A stretch of DNA of 64,000 nt from positions 1,426,001-1,490,000 of the forward strand of contig CBDFKJ010000009.1 in NCBI GenBank assembly GCA_965248805.1. The letters are read 5' to 3'. This document shows positions 17,397 to 26,903 of the stretch, piece by piece. The stretch is from CBDFKJ01 sp965248805 (lineage in GTDB: Bacteria > Pseudomonadota > Alphaproteobacteria > UBA6615). The translations under genes and the position numbers were made by a program. How positions within the stretch are numbered: position 1 is the stretch's first letter; each line of letters begins with the position of its first letter. Under the pieces are notes generated by a model, which saw nothing but the letters and a program-made list of their open reading frames with translations, had not been told where the DNA came from and did not search any database.

Positions 17397-20300
17397 TCAT
17401 GGCCGCATCAGATTGTCCAGCACGTCGCGAAAGCGATCCGCTGGCGCCGGTGGTTCTGCTACCGGCGCGGGCTCCGGTGCTGGGGGCCGATTGGGTGCCG
17501 GCAGCAACGGCGCGATCTCCGGCAGCACCTGTTCGAGTGCAGGCACCTTCGGCGCGACTTGCTGCAATACCGAATCGACGGCCCGGGCGGCCAAGAATTG
17601 TTGAATGTCGTCGAGGTTGGTGACCGACGTTTCGGCCGCGTCGATGTCGCCGGTCTGATGGACGCGAATCCCGGGAAACTCCGGATGCTCGATCAGGCTT
17701 GCGTGTGTCCACATATCGAGTGTCCACCGCGGTAGGTCGAGCGAGCCCCACACTTCCGCGGTCGCGCAGTCGGCGTTGATGTTTTCGCGTTGCAGCTCGG
17801 CAACGCCACCGGAGATGGTGAACGCCGCGGTGAAGTCCTCAAACTCGGTTCGACCGCCGGTGCCGGCGCCGGCGACGAGGTTGATGAGTCCCTCCACCTT
17901 ATCGAGTTCGCCCAGACGTTCGCTGACGGCGCACAGATCGGCACCGTCGACAATCGCTTCGACGAGTGTGATCTCGGCATCTCCATCGAGGCTGGAGGCC
18001 AGCCCGAACTCATTCCGCCCCGACGCGGCTGCGGTCAGCTCCGCGTTGATCCGTCCCGACGCAAGCCGCAAATCCTGTACCGGAAACAGCAGTCGCAGCA
18101 TCGTGTCCAGCAGCGTGTCTTGGCCGGCGCGATCGGTCTGCGCCGCCTCGGCCAGCTGTGGCGCGTCCGCGTCCTCGACGCTCAGCTCCAGTCGCGCCGC
18201 CGGGAGGTCAGCCGCCTCGACACGTGCGTTCATGCTGACGGTGCCATCGAACGCGCGTCCGCTCAGTTCGCGCAGTTGCAACACGCCGTCATCGAGCCTC
18301 AGCTCGACCGTCGGCTCGTCGATGCGATAGGCCCCGTACGATATCGACGGCGCCGTCAAGGAGAGCTCGGCATCAGCCCAGGACAGAAGGCTCCAATCAA
18401 GCGGATCTCGCGACCACGGCCTTTGCGTGCGATTTGGCGGTGCGGGATCACCTGCCGCGGGCAACGGCAGGAACCAGTCGACGATGATCTCCGACACGGC
18501 GAGATCCGTCGCGAGTCTCGGTCGCGCCGCGCCGAGCGATAGTTCGATATCTCCTTCGATCCGGACCGGTCCCAGCTCTGACGTCAGGTCGCGAGCGGTC
18601 AGGCCGTCGGGCGTGTACTCGATCCGCGCCTCAAGCCGGAACGGACCCGGCGCTGCCAGCGCCGGCCGATACGCTGGTGCCGCCACCTGCAGCAATTGGC
18701 CGAAATCGGGATAGGACGCCACCAGATCGACGTCGACAAAGGGACCCGTATTGCCCTGCGTCCACTGCGTGCGCGCCGACAGGGCGCCGTCACCGATGAC
18801 CATGGTCAGGTTGCTGGTCGTCGCCGTGGCAGCGCCTGTCAGCGTGGCGGTGAGGTCTAGGCCTCCGAGGTCGCCTTGCAGATCGGCGCCCAGTAGGTTG
18901 GCGAGCTCCACGGCGTCGGAGTGGCTTGCCGTCACTTCGACGTCGTATCCCATGTCCCGGTCGAGGGTGGTGAGAGTGCCGCGCATGCCGAACTCGCCGG
19001 CCATGGCCCGCAGCGTGCTGTCGACGCGCATGGCCGGGAACCCGCCGTCCAGCCGGGCTGCCAAGGATGCGTTGCGCAACGGCAGCTCCGTCGTCACGCC
19101 GGCTAGCGCCAGCAGCGCTGATGCATCGTCGGATTCGATCTCGACATCGAGGCCGAGTTCGGGCTCGCCCGTGAAATCGGAAATGGCGCCGGCCAGCGCG
19201 ATCTCGCTGCCGGCCAGATTGGCGACGCTCGCGGCGCGCAGCTCCAGTGATCCGCCCTGCAGCGTTCCGTCGAACTGCAGCCCGCGCACGGATACATCGC
19301 CGTATGTCAGCGAGCCCGCTTCCAGCTGCAGGATTGCATCGAACCGATCGAGGATCGCCAGTAGCTGCAGGCGTTCGCGCAGTCCCATCTGCGTCGCGGC
19401 CGGATCGGCAGGGTCCGAGCCGGTCTTCGGCAAGTAGGCGCCGATGTCGAGCTTGTCGACGCTGATGCCGATGCCGAACCCGGGTCGTTCTCGCAGCGCC
19501 ACGGCGACGCCGCCGCGGATGTGCGAGACATCGGCGAGGATATCGATTTCCGATACCGTGAGGCCCGTTGGCGTCGCCTTCACTTGCGCATGCGCCTCCA
19601 ATTTGCGCAGGCGGCCCAGCGGCACGTCGGTCACGTCGACATCGAACCACTCCAACAGGCCGCGGAAGTTGTCGGAATTGGCTTCCATCTGGCCGTCGAA
19701 TTCCGGTTTGCCGTCGACGGCGGTGACCACGCCGAACACAGTGACGTCCGAACCGCCCGGCAGGAGCGCGTTGACCTGACTCAGTGTCAGCTTGCCGTCG
19801 CTCAGGTCGCCTGCGAGCTGAGCCTGGCGCACGATCCCTGCATTTATCACCACTGCGTCGGCGCTCACATCGAACCTCGCGCTCATTCCCGCCGGCAACG
19901 CGAATTCACTGGATGGGCTATCGCTTGGCTCGGCATCCTCCCGCGCCTGGCCGACGGCAAGAATCGCGTCGACATTGACGCGGCCGATATTGAACGAAGC
20001 GTCGGCATGCGGCACCGAGTCCAGTCGCACACTGAGCCGGCCGTCGGCCCGCGTTTCGCCCAATTCCAGTGCGATCTCGCTCAGTGCCACGGCCTCGGCG
20101 GAGCCTGACAAGGTCCCCCGGAGGGAGAACCGCTGCGCCAGATAGGGCGAAGGCGCCGACGGCATGATCGCCGCCAGCGCTGCAAACAGGTTTTCACTCT
20201 CGGTTGCCACCGTACCGGTCACACGCGGTTCCGACCCAAGGCCGGTAACAATGCCCGAGACGTCGATCTTGCCCGTCCCGTCGCTCAGACTCACGGCGGC

Positions 20301-20942
20301 GTTCACGGGCACACCTCGATCCACCGCCCATTCGCCCATGCCGATCTCGAAATCAATCGGTGTGGCCCGCAGCGTCGCGCTGCCGCGGGTGCGCACCGGA
20401 CCGCGCAGCGATGATGCGGTGATTGTGGCATCCAGATCTTCCAGCCGCTCGCGCGCGCCGGACGCGGCATCGGTGTAGATGACCGTGCCACGCTCGATGC
20501 GCACATTGTCGAACTGCACCGCGAAGCTCGATGCACCGCCGTCGGGGGCGGCGGCAAATGCCTCGATCCAGTTGATCCTGCCGTCGGCCAGGCGTTCGAC
20601 CACGAACTCCGGCTCGATCAGGACCACCGAAGAGACCTGAACGCGCCGCTCGATCAGCGGGGCGAGCGCGACATGCACCTCGACGGTGCGCAGGCGCAGC
20701 AGGTCCTCGAATTCCGCGCCGTCGGGCCCGGTCAGGCGCAGCCCGGTCGCCAGCAGCCGTGGCGACGGCAGCATCGCCAGCGAAAGCTCGCCATCGATCG
20801 CGATGTCGCGTCCGGTCGCGGCCTTGAGCTGAGCCGCGACGTCGCCTCGGTAAGCGTTCCAGTTGACGAAGCTTGGGCCGACCAACACGGTGCCGACCAC
20901 GAGAGCGATTACGATCGCGACCGCGATGAAGAACTTGCGCAC
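17397..20942 (-). CDS. AsmA-family envelope protein
   Basis: 1181 residues. One N-terminal membrane segment (FFIAVAIVIALVVGTVLVGP) anchors a long periplasmic region. The AsmA N-domain follows: WNAYRGDVAAQLKAATGRDI, then LPSPRLLATGLRLTGPDG. Repeating beta-rich blocks of RBG/TAM-like type fill the middle, and the AsmA C-domain has NEFGLASSLDGDAEITLVEA and DCATAEVWGSLDLPRWTLDM. The C-terminus is a Pro/Ala-rich tail. Members are thought to form bridge-like lipid conduits between inner and outer membranes. It is divergent from putA. Confidence 0.88.
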   Translation of the reverse strand: MRKFFIAVAIVIALVVGTVLVGPSFVNWNAYRGDVAAQLKAATGRDIAIDGELSLAMLPSPRLLATGLRLTGPDGAEFEDLLRLRTVEVHVALAPLIERRVQVSSVVLIEPEFVVERLADGRINWIEAFAAAPDGGASSFAVQFDNVRIERGTVIYTDAASGARERLEDLDATITASSLRGPVRTRGSATLRATPIDFEIGMGEWAVDRGVPVNAAVSLSDGTGKIDVSGIVTGLGSEPRVTGTVATESENLFAALAAIMPSAPSPYLAQRFSLRGTLSGSAEAVALSEIALELGETRADGRLSVRLDSVPHADASFNIGRVNVDAILAVGQAREDAEPSDSPSSEFALPAGMSARFDVSADAVVINAGIVRQAQLAGDLSDGKLTLSQVNALLPGGSDVTVFGVVTAVDGKPEFDGQMEANSDNFRGLLEWFDVDVTDVPLGRLRKLEAHAQVKATPTGLTVSEIDILADVSHIRGGVAVALRERPGFGIGISVDKLDIGAYLPKTGSDPADPAATQMGLRERLQLLAILDRFDAILQLEAGSLTYGDVSVRGLQFDGTLQGGSLELRAASVANLAGSEIALAGAISDFTGEPELGLDVEIESDDASALLALAGVTTELPLRNASLAARLDGGFPAMRVDSTLRAMAGEFGMRGTLTTLDRDMGYDVEVTASHSDAVELANLLGADLQGDLGGLDLTATLTGAATATTSNLTMVIGDGALSARTQWTQGNTGPFVDVDLVASYPDFGQLLQVAAPAYRPALAAPGPFRLEARIEYTPDGLTARDLTSELGPVRIEGDIELSLGAARPRLATDLAVSEIIVDWFLPLPAAGDPAPPNRTQRPWSRDPLDWSLLSWADAELSLTAPSISYGAYRIDEPTVELRLDDGVLQLRELSGRAFDGTVSMNARVEAADLPAARLELSVEDADAPQLAEAAQTDRAGQDTLLDTMLRLLFPVQDLRLASGRINAELTAAASGRNEFGLASSLDGDAEITLVEAIVDGADLCAVSERLGELDKVEGLINLVAGAGTGGRTEFEDFTAAFTISGGVAELQRENINADCATAEVWGSLDLPRWTLDMWTHASLIEHPEFPGIRVHQTGDIDAAETSVTNLDDIQQFLAARAVDSVLQQVAPKVPALEQVLPEIAPLLPAPNRPPAPEPAPVAEPPAPADRFRDVLDNLMRP

Positions 20943-21173
20943 GCGGATGGCTCCTCGGCCGCACTGGCGTATTGGGACGACGCGGCTTCAGGGCGCGCCA
21001 TTGACGCCGTTCGCACGCTACCCATAACGGGCGTACCCGGCAAACGCAAACTGGCCGCGGGCCTGGGCAACAAGCTGGCGATTTGCACAGGCCGCGCCTG
21101 AAGTCTGCGATGTCGGAGGACGCGCCGAACATGGTAGAAGCTTGCGCGTTGCCGACCCACCCAACGCGCTCCG

Positions 21174-24100
21174 ATGCTGTACGCGATCCCGCCTTCCGAG
21201 TCGTCTCCGCTGCGGCAAGCGATGGCCGCAGACTATCGGCGCGATGAAACCGAATGCGTCAATGCCCGGTTGCGCGAGCTGGCTGAAGGAGCGCCGACGC
21301 AGCCGGGCGTCGAGTCGCGCGCGACCGCCTTTGTGGCCGAGATGCGGCGGTGGCGGTCGGGCGCCGGCGGCATCGATGCCTTCGTTAATGAATACAGTCT
21401 GTCCAGCGATGAAGGCGTCGTCCTGATGTGCCTGGCCGAGGCGCTCCTGCGCATACCGGACGCCGACACCGTCGATAGACTCATTCGCGACAAGATCGGC
21501 AGCGCAAACTGGGATGCGCATCTCGGGCAGTCGGGCTCGCTGTTCGTCAACGCATCGACCTGGGCGCTGATGCTGACGGGTCATCTTGTCGCCGCCGATG
21601 AAGGACGGGAATGGTGGCAGGTATTGCGGCGACTGGCCGCGCGCACGGGCGAGCCGGTAATTCGTCAGGCGGTAACGCAGGCCATGCGCATCCTCGGCCG
21701 CCAGTTCGTCATGGGCCGCTCGATCGAGGACGCCCTGGAGCGCGCCGCCGAGGGCGAGGCGAGGGGTTATCGCCATTCCTTCGACATGCTGGGAGAGTCG
21801 GCGCGGACAATGGCCGATGCCGACCGTTATCTGGCGGCCTATCACGACGCCATCACGGCGATCGGCGCTACAGCGGCAGGGCGCGGCCCCATCGCGGGGC
21901 CAGGCATATCGGTTAAGCTCTCGGCCCTGCATCCGCGCTACGAATTCGCCCAACGCCGGCGCGTGAGGGGCGAGTTGGTCCCGCGCCTGGCCTCGCTGGC
22001 GCGCCGCGCTAGCGAGGCCGATATCGGACTGGTCATCGATGCCGAGGAGGCCGATCGGCTCGAACCGTCGCTCGACGTGATCGAGGCGATCGCCGGCGAT
22101 CCGGACTTGCGCGATTGGCACGGGCTCGGCCTCGCCGTGCAGGCCTATCAAAAGCGCGCGGCGGCCGTGATCGATTGGCTGGCGGAGTTGGCTAGGACGC
22201 ACCGCCGTCGATTGATCGTGCGCCTTGTGAAGGGCGCCTACTGGGATTCGGAAGTCAAGCAAACCCAGGTGGCCGGCTTGCCTGACTATCCCGTGTTCAC
22301 GCGCAAGGCGTCGACCGACGTTTCGTATCTCGCTTGCGCCAAGCGCCTGCTGGCGGCGCCGGATGCGCTCTATCCCGCCTTCGCCACGCACAATCCGCTG
22401 ACCCTCGCCTGGGTCATGGAGGCGGCGTCCGGCAATCGGGATCTGGAATTTCAACGGCTACACGGCATGGGCGAGGAACTGTACGACCAAGTGGTCGGCC
22501 CCGACGGCGACGGCGTGCCATGCCGCGTCTATGCACCGGTTGGCGGGCACGAGGATCTGTTGCCCTACCTGGTGCGGCGCCTGCTGGAGAACGGCGCCAA
22601 CACGTCGTTCATCAATCGCATCGCCGACGACCGCCAGCCGATCGCGCAAATCGTCGCCGACCCGGTGGCGCAAGTCGCGGCCTTGGCGGAGAAGGCGCAT
22701 TCGGCGATTCCGCTGCCGGCGCGACTGTTTGGCAACGCGCGCCGGAACTCCGTGGGCGTCGACCTGAGCGACGCCCGGACGTTGGCGGCGCTGCGACCCG
22801 CCATGGAGACGGCCGCGCACGCGGCCGTGCGCGCAGCGCCGATGGTGAGCGGTGTGGCGCAGGTCGGCGTCGAGCGGGCGGTGCGCGACCCCGCCGACCG
22901 CCGGCGTGTCGTTGGGCACGTCGAAGACGCCGATGCCACCGGGGTGCGCGAGGCGGCCAAGGTGGCCTCCGCCGCCCGCGCGGCGTGGGCCGCGACACCC
23001 GCCGAGCAGCGGGCGGAGCCGCTGGAGCGAGCCGCCGATCTGTTCGAGGCGCATCGCGCCGAACTGATGACGCTGGCGGTCCACGAGGCCGGTAAGACCA
23101 TCGCCGATGCCGTCGCCGAAGTGCGCGAGGCGGTCGATTTACTGAACTACTATGCGGCCCGCGCCCGTAAGGATTTTGCCGCGCCGTTGCCACTGAGCGG
23201 CCCCACGGGTGAACGCAACGAAATCGCGCTGCATGGGCGCGGCGTGTTCGCCTGCATCAGCCCGTGGAATTTTCCATTGGCGATCTTCACCGGCCAGATT
23301 GCGGCGGCGCTCGCGGCCGGAAACACCGTGCTCGCCAAGCCGGCCGAGCAAACGCCGCTGATCGCCTTTCGCGCGGTCGTGCTGATGCACAAGGCCGGCG
23401 TGCCGCGCGACGGCCTGAACCTGCTGCCCGGGCCGGGCGGCGAGGTCGGTGCGGCACTGGTCGCCGATCCGCGGATCGCCGGCGTCGCCTTCACCGGCTC
23501 CACCGAGACAGCGCGCGTGATCGCCCACGCGCTCGCCGAACGTGACGGACCGATCGTGCTGCTGATCGCCGAGACCGGCGGCCAGAATGCGATGATCGTC
23601 GACTCGACCGCACTGCCGGAGCAAGCGACGCGCGACGTGCTGGCATCGGCGTTCAACAGCGCCGGACAGCGGTGCTCGGCTCTGCGCGTGCTGTATCTGC
23701 AGGAGGACATCGCCGATCGGGTGATCACGATGATCATCGGCGCGATCGCCGAGCTTGCGGTGGGCGATCCGAGTTTGCTCGAAACCGATATCGGTCCGGT
23801 GATCGATGCCGAGGCGCTGTCCATGCTTGAGGCCCATGCCGCGCGCATGGAGCGTGATGGCAAATTGCTGGCAGGGGCGAACCTCGGCTCCGACACCGGT
23901 CACGGCACGTTCTTCGTGCCGTGCGTCTTCGAGATCGACGCGATCTCGCGGCTGGAGCGCGAGGTCTTCGGCCCGATCCTGCATGTGGTGCGCTTCGCCG
24001 CCGACCAACTCGACGCGGTCGTCGATGCCATCAACGCCACCGGCTATGGGCTGACGCTGGGCATCCACAGCCGCATCGACGAGACGGTGCAACGCATCGC

Positions 24101-24311
24101 GGCGCGGGCGCGGGTCGGCAATATCTATGTCAACCGCAATCAGATCGGCGCCGTGGTGGGCGTTCAGCCCTTCGGCGGCGAGGGCCTGTCCGGCACTGGC
24201 CCCAAGGCCGGCGGCCCGCGCTATTTGCACCGCTTTGCCAACGAGCGATCGGTCTCGACGGATACGACGGCGGCGGGCGGCAACGCCGCGCTGCTGGCGA
24301 TGGGGGAGTAG
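21174..24311 (+). CDS. putA: Bifunctional proline dehydrogenase / P5C dehydrogenase PutA
   Basis: 1045 residues. The N-terminal part (about 60-480) is the FAD-dependent PRODH barrel: GRQFVMGRSIEDALERA, ISVKLSALHPRYEFAQ, RLIVRLVKGAYWDSEVK and FATHNPLTLAWV. The C-terminal part is an aldehyde dehydrogenase: CISPWNFPLAIFTGQIAAAL, ETGGQNAMIVDSTALPEQ, catalytic Cys834 in SAGQRCSALRVL. It oxidises proline to glutamate with channelling of the intermediate. It has no N-terminal ribbon-helix-helix domain, so unlike the E. coli protein it should not repress its own gene. Confidence 0.96.
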   Translation: MLYAIPPSESSPLRQAMAADYRRDETECVNARLRELAEGAPTQPGVESRATAFVAEMRRWRSGAGGIDAFVNEYSLSSDEGVVLMCLAEALLRIPDADTVDRLIRDKIGSANWDAHLGQSGSLFVNASTWALMLTGHLVAADEGREWWQVLRRLAARTGEPVIRQAVTQAMRILGRQFVMGRSIEDALERAAEGEARGYRHSFDMLGESARTMADADRYLAAYHDAITAIGATAAGRGPIAGPGISVKLSALHPRYEFAQRRRVRGELVPRLASLARRASEADIGLVIDAEEADRLEPSLDVIEAIAGDPDLRDWHGLGLAVQAYQKRAAAVIDWLAELARTHRRRLIVRLVKGAYWDSEVKQTQVAGLPDYPVFTRKASTDVSYLACAKRLLAAPDALYPAFATHNPLTLAWVMEAASGNRDLEFQRLHGMGEELYDQVVGPDGDGVPCRVYAPVGGHEDLLPYLVRRLLENGANTSFINRIADDRQPIAQIVADPVAQVAALAEKAHSAIPLPARLFGNARRNSVGVDLSDARTLAALRPAMETAAHAAVRAAPMVSGVAQVGVERAVRDPADRRRVVGHVEDADATGVREAAKVASAARAAWAATPAEQRAEPLERAADLFEAHRAELMTLAVHEAGKTIADAVAEVREAVDLLNYYAARARKDFAAPLPLSGPTGERNEIALHGRGVFACISPWNFPLAIFTGQIAAALAAGNTVLAKPAEQTPLIAFRAVVLMHKAGVPRDGLNLLPGPGGEVGAALVADPRIAGVAFTGSTETARVIAHALAERDGPIVLLIAETGGQNAMIVDSTALPEQATRDVLASAFNSAGQRCSALRVLYLQEDIADRVITMIIGAIAELAVGDPSLLETDIGPVIDAEALSMLEAHAARMERDGKLLAGANLGSDTGHGTFFVPCVFEIDAISRLEREVFGPILHVVRFAADQLDAVVDAINATGYGLTLGIHSRIDETVQRIAARARVGNIYVNRNQIGAVVGVQPFGGEGLSGTGPKAGGPRYLHRFANERSVSTDTTAAGGNAALLAMGE

Positions 24312-25612
24312 TTCAGGCGTCTGTCGCGTGCCAACGGGCTGGGTACGACATGCGCGCCGAGTTGTGCCATCCCGTCTCCGGTTCTCGGCAACGTTACACG
24401 CGCAAGACCTTGCCGGGGTTCATGATGTTGTGGGGTCGAGCGCCATCTTCAGCGTGCGCATCAGCGCCACCGCGTCGGCGCCGTGCTCAGCGGCGAGGAA
24501 GTCGATTTTGCCGGCGCCGATGCCATGCTCGCCGGTGCAGGTGCCACCCATGGCGAGCGCGCGCTCGACCAGCCGGTCACTGACGGCCTTGGCCCGCGCC
24601 AGTTCGTCCGCATCCTCGGGGTCGACGCAGAACACCATATGGAAGTTGCCGTCGCCGACATGGCCGACGATGGGCGTTCGAAATCCCGCGTTTCGCGAAT
24701 CGTCGCGGGCGGCCAGCATGCACTCGGCCAGGCGCGAGATCGGCACGCACACATCGGTGGCGATGGGGCGCTTGCCGGGCGCCATGGCCATGGCGGCGTA
24801 ATAGGCGTCATGGCGCGCCTGCCAAAGCTTCGATCGATCTTCGGTCTTCGCCGTCCACTGAAATGCGCTGCCGCCATGCTCGTCCGAAATGGCTTTCGCC
24901 TGCTCGGCCTGTTCGGCGGCGCCTGCCTCGCTGCCGTGGAATTCATAAAAGAGAGTGGGTTTGACCTCGTAGCCTTCGAGCTTCGAGAACGCAATGCAGG
25001 CTTCCATCTGCACTTCGTCCAGGATCTCTATCAGCCCGTTGACGAAGTCCGGCGTGTCTGATTCTGTCTGAACATAGAGATTTAGACGGGCGTCGTGCGA
25101 TGGCATTGAGACGACAGAGCGAGGTTCAGGGTGACCTCGTGGTGACATGGGCGGAGATGCCGCGTCCGCCTGGACACGCGTTTTCCGACCGGCTGCATGA
25201 GTTGCTGACCGAGTCTGGCTTTGACGGCTTCGTGGAGGCGACGTGCAAGCCATACTACGCACCTCGGATGGGGGCTCCTTCGCCGCCGCCGGGGCGTTAT
25301 TTCCGGATAGGGCAAGAAGCTTTCGAACAAGGATTGGACGAGCCCGACCGATCCTGATGCGAAGATCGCGCGGATGAAGGACGGCACCACGCATCTGGCC
25401 TACAAGCCCGAGCACGCGGTCGATCTCGACACCGGCGTCATCGTTGCGGCACCGATCTATCCAGCCGATGAAGGCGACACGACGACTTTGCCTGGGACGC
25501 TGGAGGCGGCCGCGCGCAACCTCGCCGAGGTCAGCTTGGCTCCAACACGGGCAGAGCCCTGCAGTCTCGTTGGCGACAAGGGCTATCATTCACGCGAGGG
25601 GCTGAAAGACCT

Positions 25613-26903
25613 GGAGACCTCTAACAACCGGCCGATTTGGCGCGGATAAGGGTGTCCTGTTGGCCGATCCGTGCGGCGGGTGGATTTGACGGCGTTATTC
25701 GTCCGCGGTTTCGTTCTCAGCGGGGTGTTTTTTGGTCATACGGGCGGACTCATGCCATGGCGGCCCTGCGCTCATGGAAGATCAGACGCTGGAAATTATA
25801 GGCGAGGTTGGCGAGGCCTATCTTGGTCTCGGCCCGCTTGAGCCCGATGGTCCGGACGAACAGGCTCATGCGATCCTTCTGCTGGGCGAAGACATGCTCG
25901 ACGCGTGCACGGACCGCTGACTTGCGGGCATTGGCCCGGGCGGTCGCCTTGGGCATGGCCCGGCCCGGCGGCTTCTTGCGGTGGATGTGGGAGATCCGAC
26001 CCTTGCCCGCCAGCCACGCCTCGTTCGCCTTCGAGCGATAGGCGCTGTCAGCCCACACGCCGGCGGCCAGATTGTCGCCGGTGACGAGATGACGCAACAT
26101 CTTGCCGTCATGGCGGGCGGCATCGGTCACCGCCGAGCCGCGGATGAAGCCGTAGGCCCGATCGATGACGACATGATTCTTGTAGCCGAACACCGGGATC
26201 GCGATGTCGGGCACGCGCCGTTGCGCCCCGGCGGGGTTCTTGCGCCTTCCGGTCTTCACCGTCCACCGCGCGTCTGTGTCCTTCTGCGCCGCCTTGGCCG
26301 GCTGATCGGGCCAGATCTCGGACGCGCTCTTGCCCGCCTTGATCGCCCGCTTCTCGTCATCGCGGTGGCGCTGCTTGGGCGCCGATACCAGGGTCGCATC
26401 GACGATCTGCCCGCCCATCGCCAGATAGCCGCACCGGCGCAGCTCGCCATCGAAGGCGGCAAACAGCTCATCCATCGCCCCGGCCCGGACCAGACGCTCG
26501 CGAAAGGTCCAGATGGTGTTCCGGTCCGGCGTCGGCGCTCCGAGATCGAAGCCCAGGAAGCGAAGCCAACTCAAGCGGTCGCGGATCAGAAACTCCATCC
26601 GCTCGTCGCTCACCGTGTGCCGCGCGGCCAGGACCAGAACCTTGAACATCGCCACCGCATCGTAGGCCGGGCGGCCGCCTCTCGATCCGTCCGAATAGCC
26701 CAGCGCCGCCTCAAGCGGTGCGCGGAAAATCTCGAAATCGACAACCTTCGCCAGCACCTCCAACGGATCGCCAGTCGCCGAAAGCTTGCGCAAATGATCC
26801 GGTAAGCCGAACAGGCCAGTCTGCCTCATCAATACCCCCCTCGAATCGAACCGCCGCAGAGAATCACAACAAGGCAAAATTGGCGAGGTAAATAGAGGCG
26901 TCC
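25613..26903 (-). mobile_element. IS5-family element nested in IS1182 copy 2 (1291 bp)
   Basis: Ends GGAGACCTCTAACAACC and, inverted at the right, GGACGCCTCTATTTACC. A direct 4-bp duplication ACCT flanks it (25609-25612 and 26904-26907). Removing element and one ACCT restores the host codons LKDLDGGVWK. It is unrelated in sequence to the 835-bp IS5 copies A and B. Confidence 0.88.
25750..26829 (-). CDS. IS5-family transposase, full length
   Basis: From ATG 26829 (MRQTGLFGLPDHLRKLSATG) 359 residues. DUF772 N-domain SDERMEFLIRDRLSWLRFLG. DDE core: Asp in GGQIVDATLVSAPKQR, Asp in AGVWADSAYRSKANEA, Glu in RARVEHVFAQQKDRM. The frame is open another 42 codons upstream but that part crosses the IS end, so the internal ATG is preferred. 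No lesion visible; potentially active. Confidence 0.9.
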   Translation of the reverse strand: MRQTGLFGLPDHLRKLSATGDPLEVLAKVVDFEIFRAPLEAALGYSDGSRGGRPAYDAVAMFKVLVLAARHTVSDERMEFLIRDRLSWLRFLGFDLGAPTPDRNTIWTFRERLVRAGAMDELFAAFDGELRRCGYLAMGGQIVDATLVSAPKQRHRDDEKRAIKAGKSASEIWPDQPAKAAQKDTDARWTVKTGRRKNPAGAQRRVPDIAIPVFGYKNHVVIDRAYGFIRGSAVTDAARHDGKMLRHLVTGDNLAAGVWADSAYRSKANEAWLAGKGRISHIHRKKPPGRAMPKATARANARKSAVRARVEHVFAQQKDRMSLFVRTIGLKRAETKIGLANLAYNFQRLIFHERRAAMA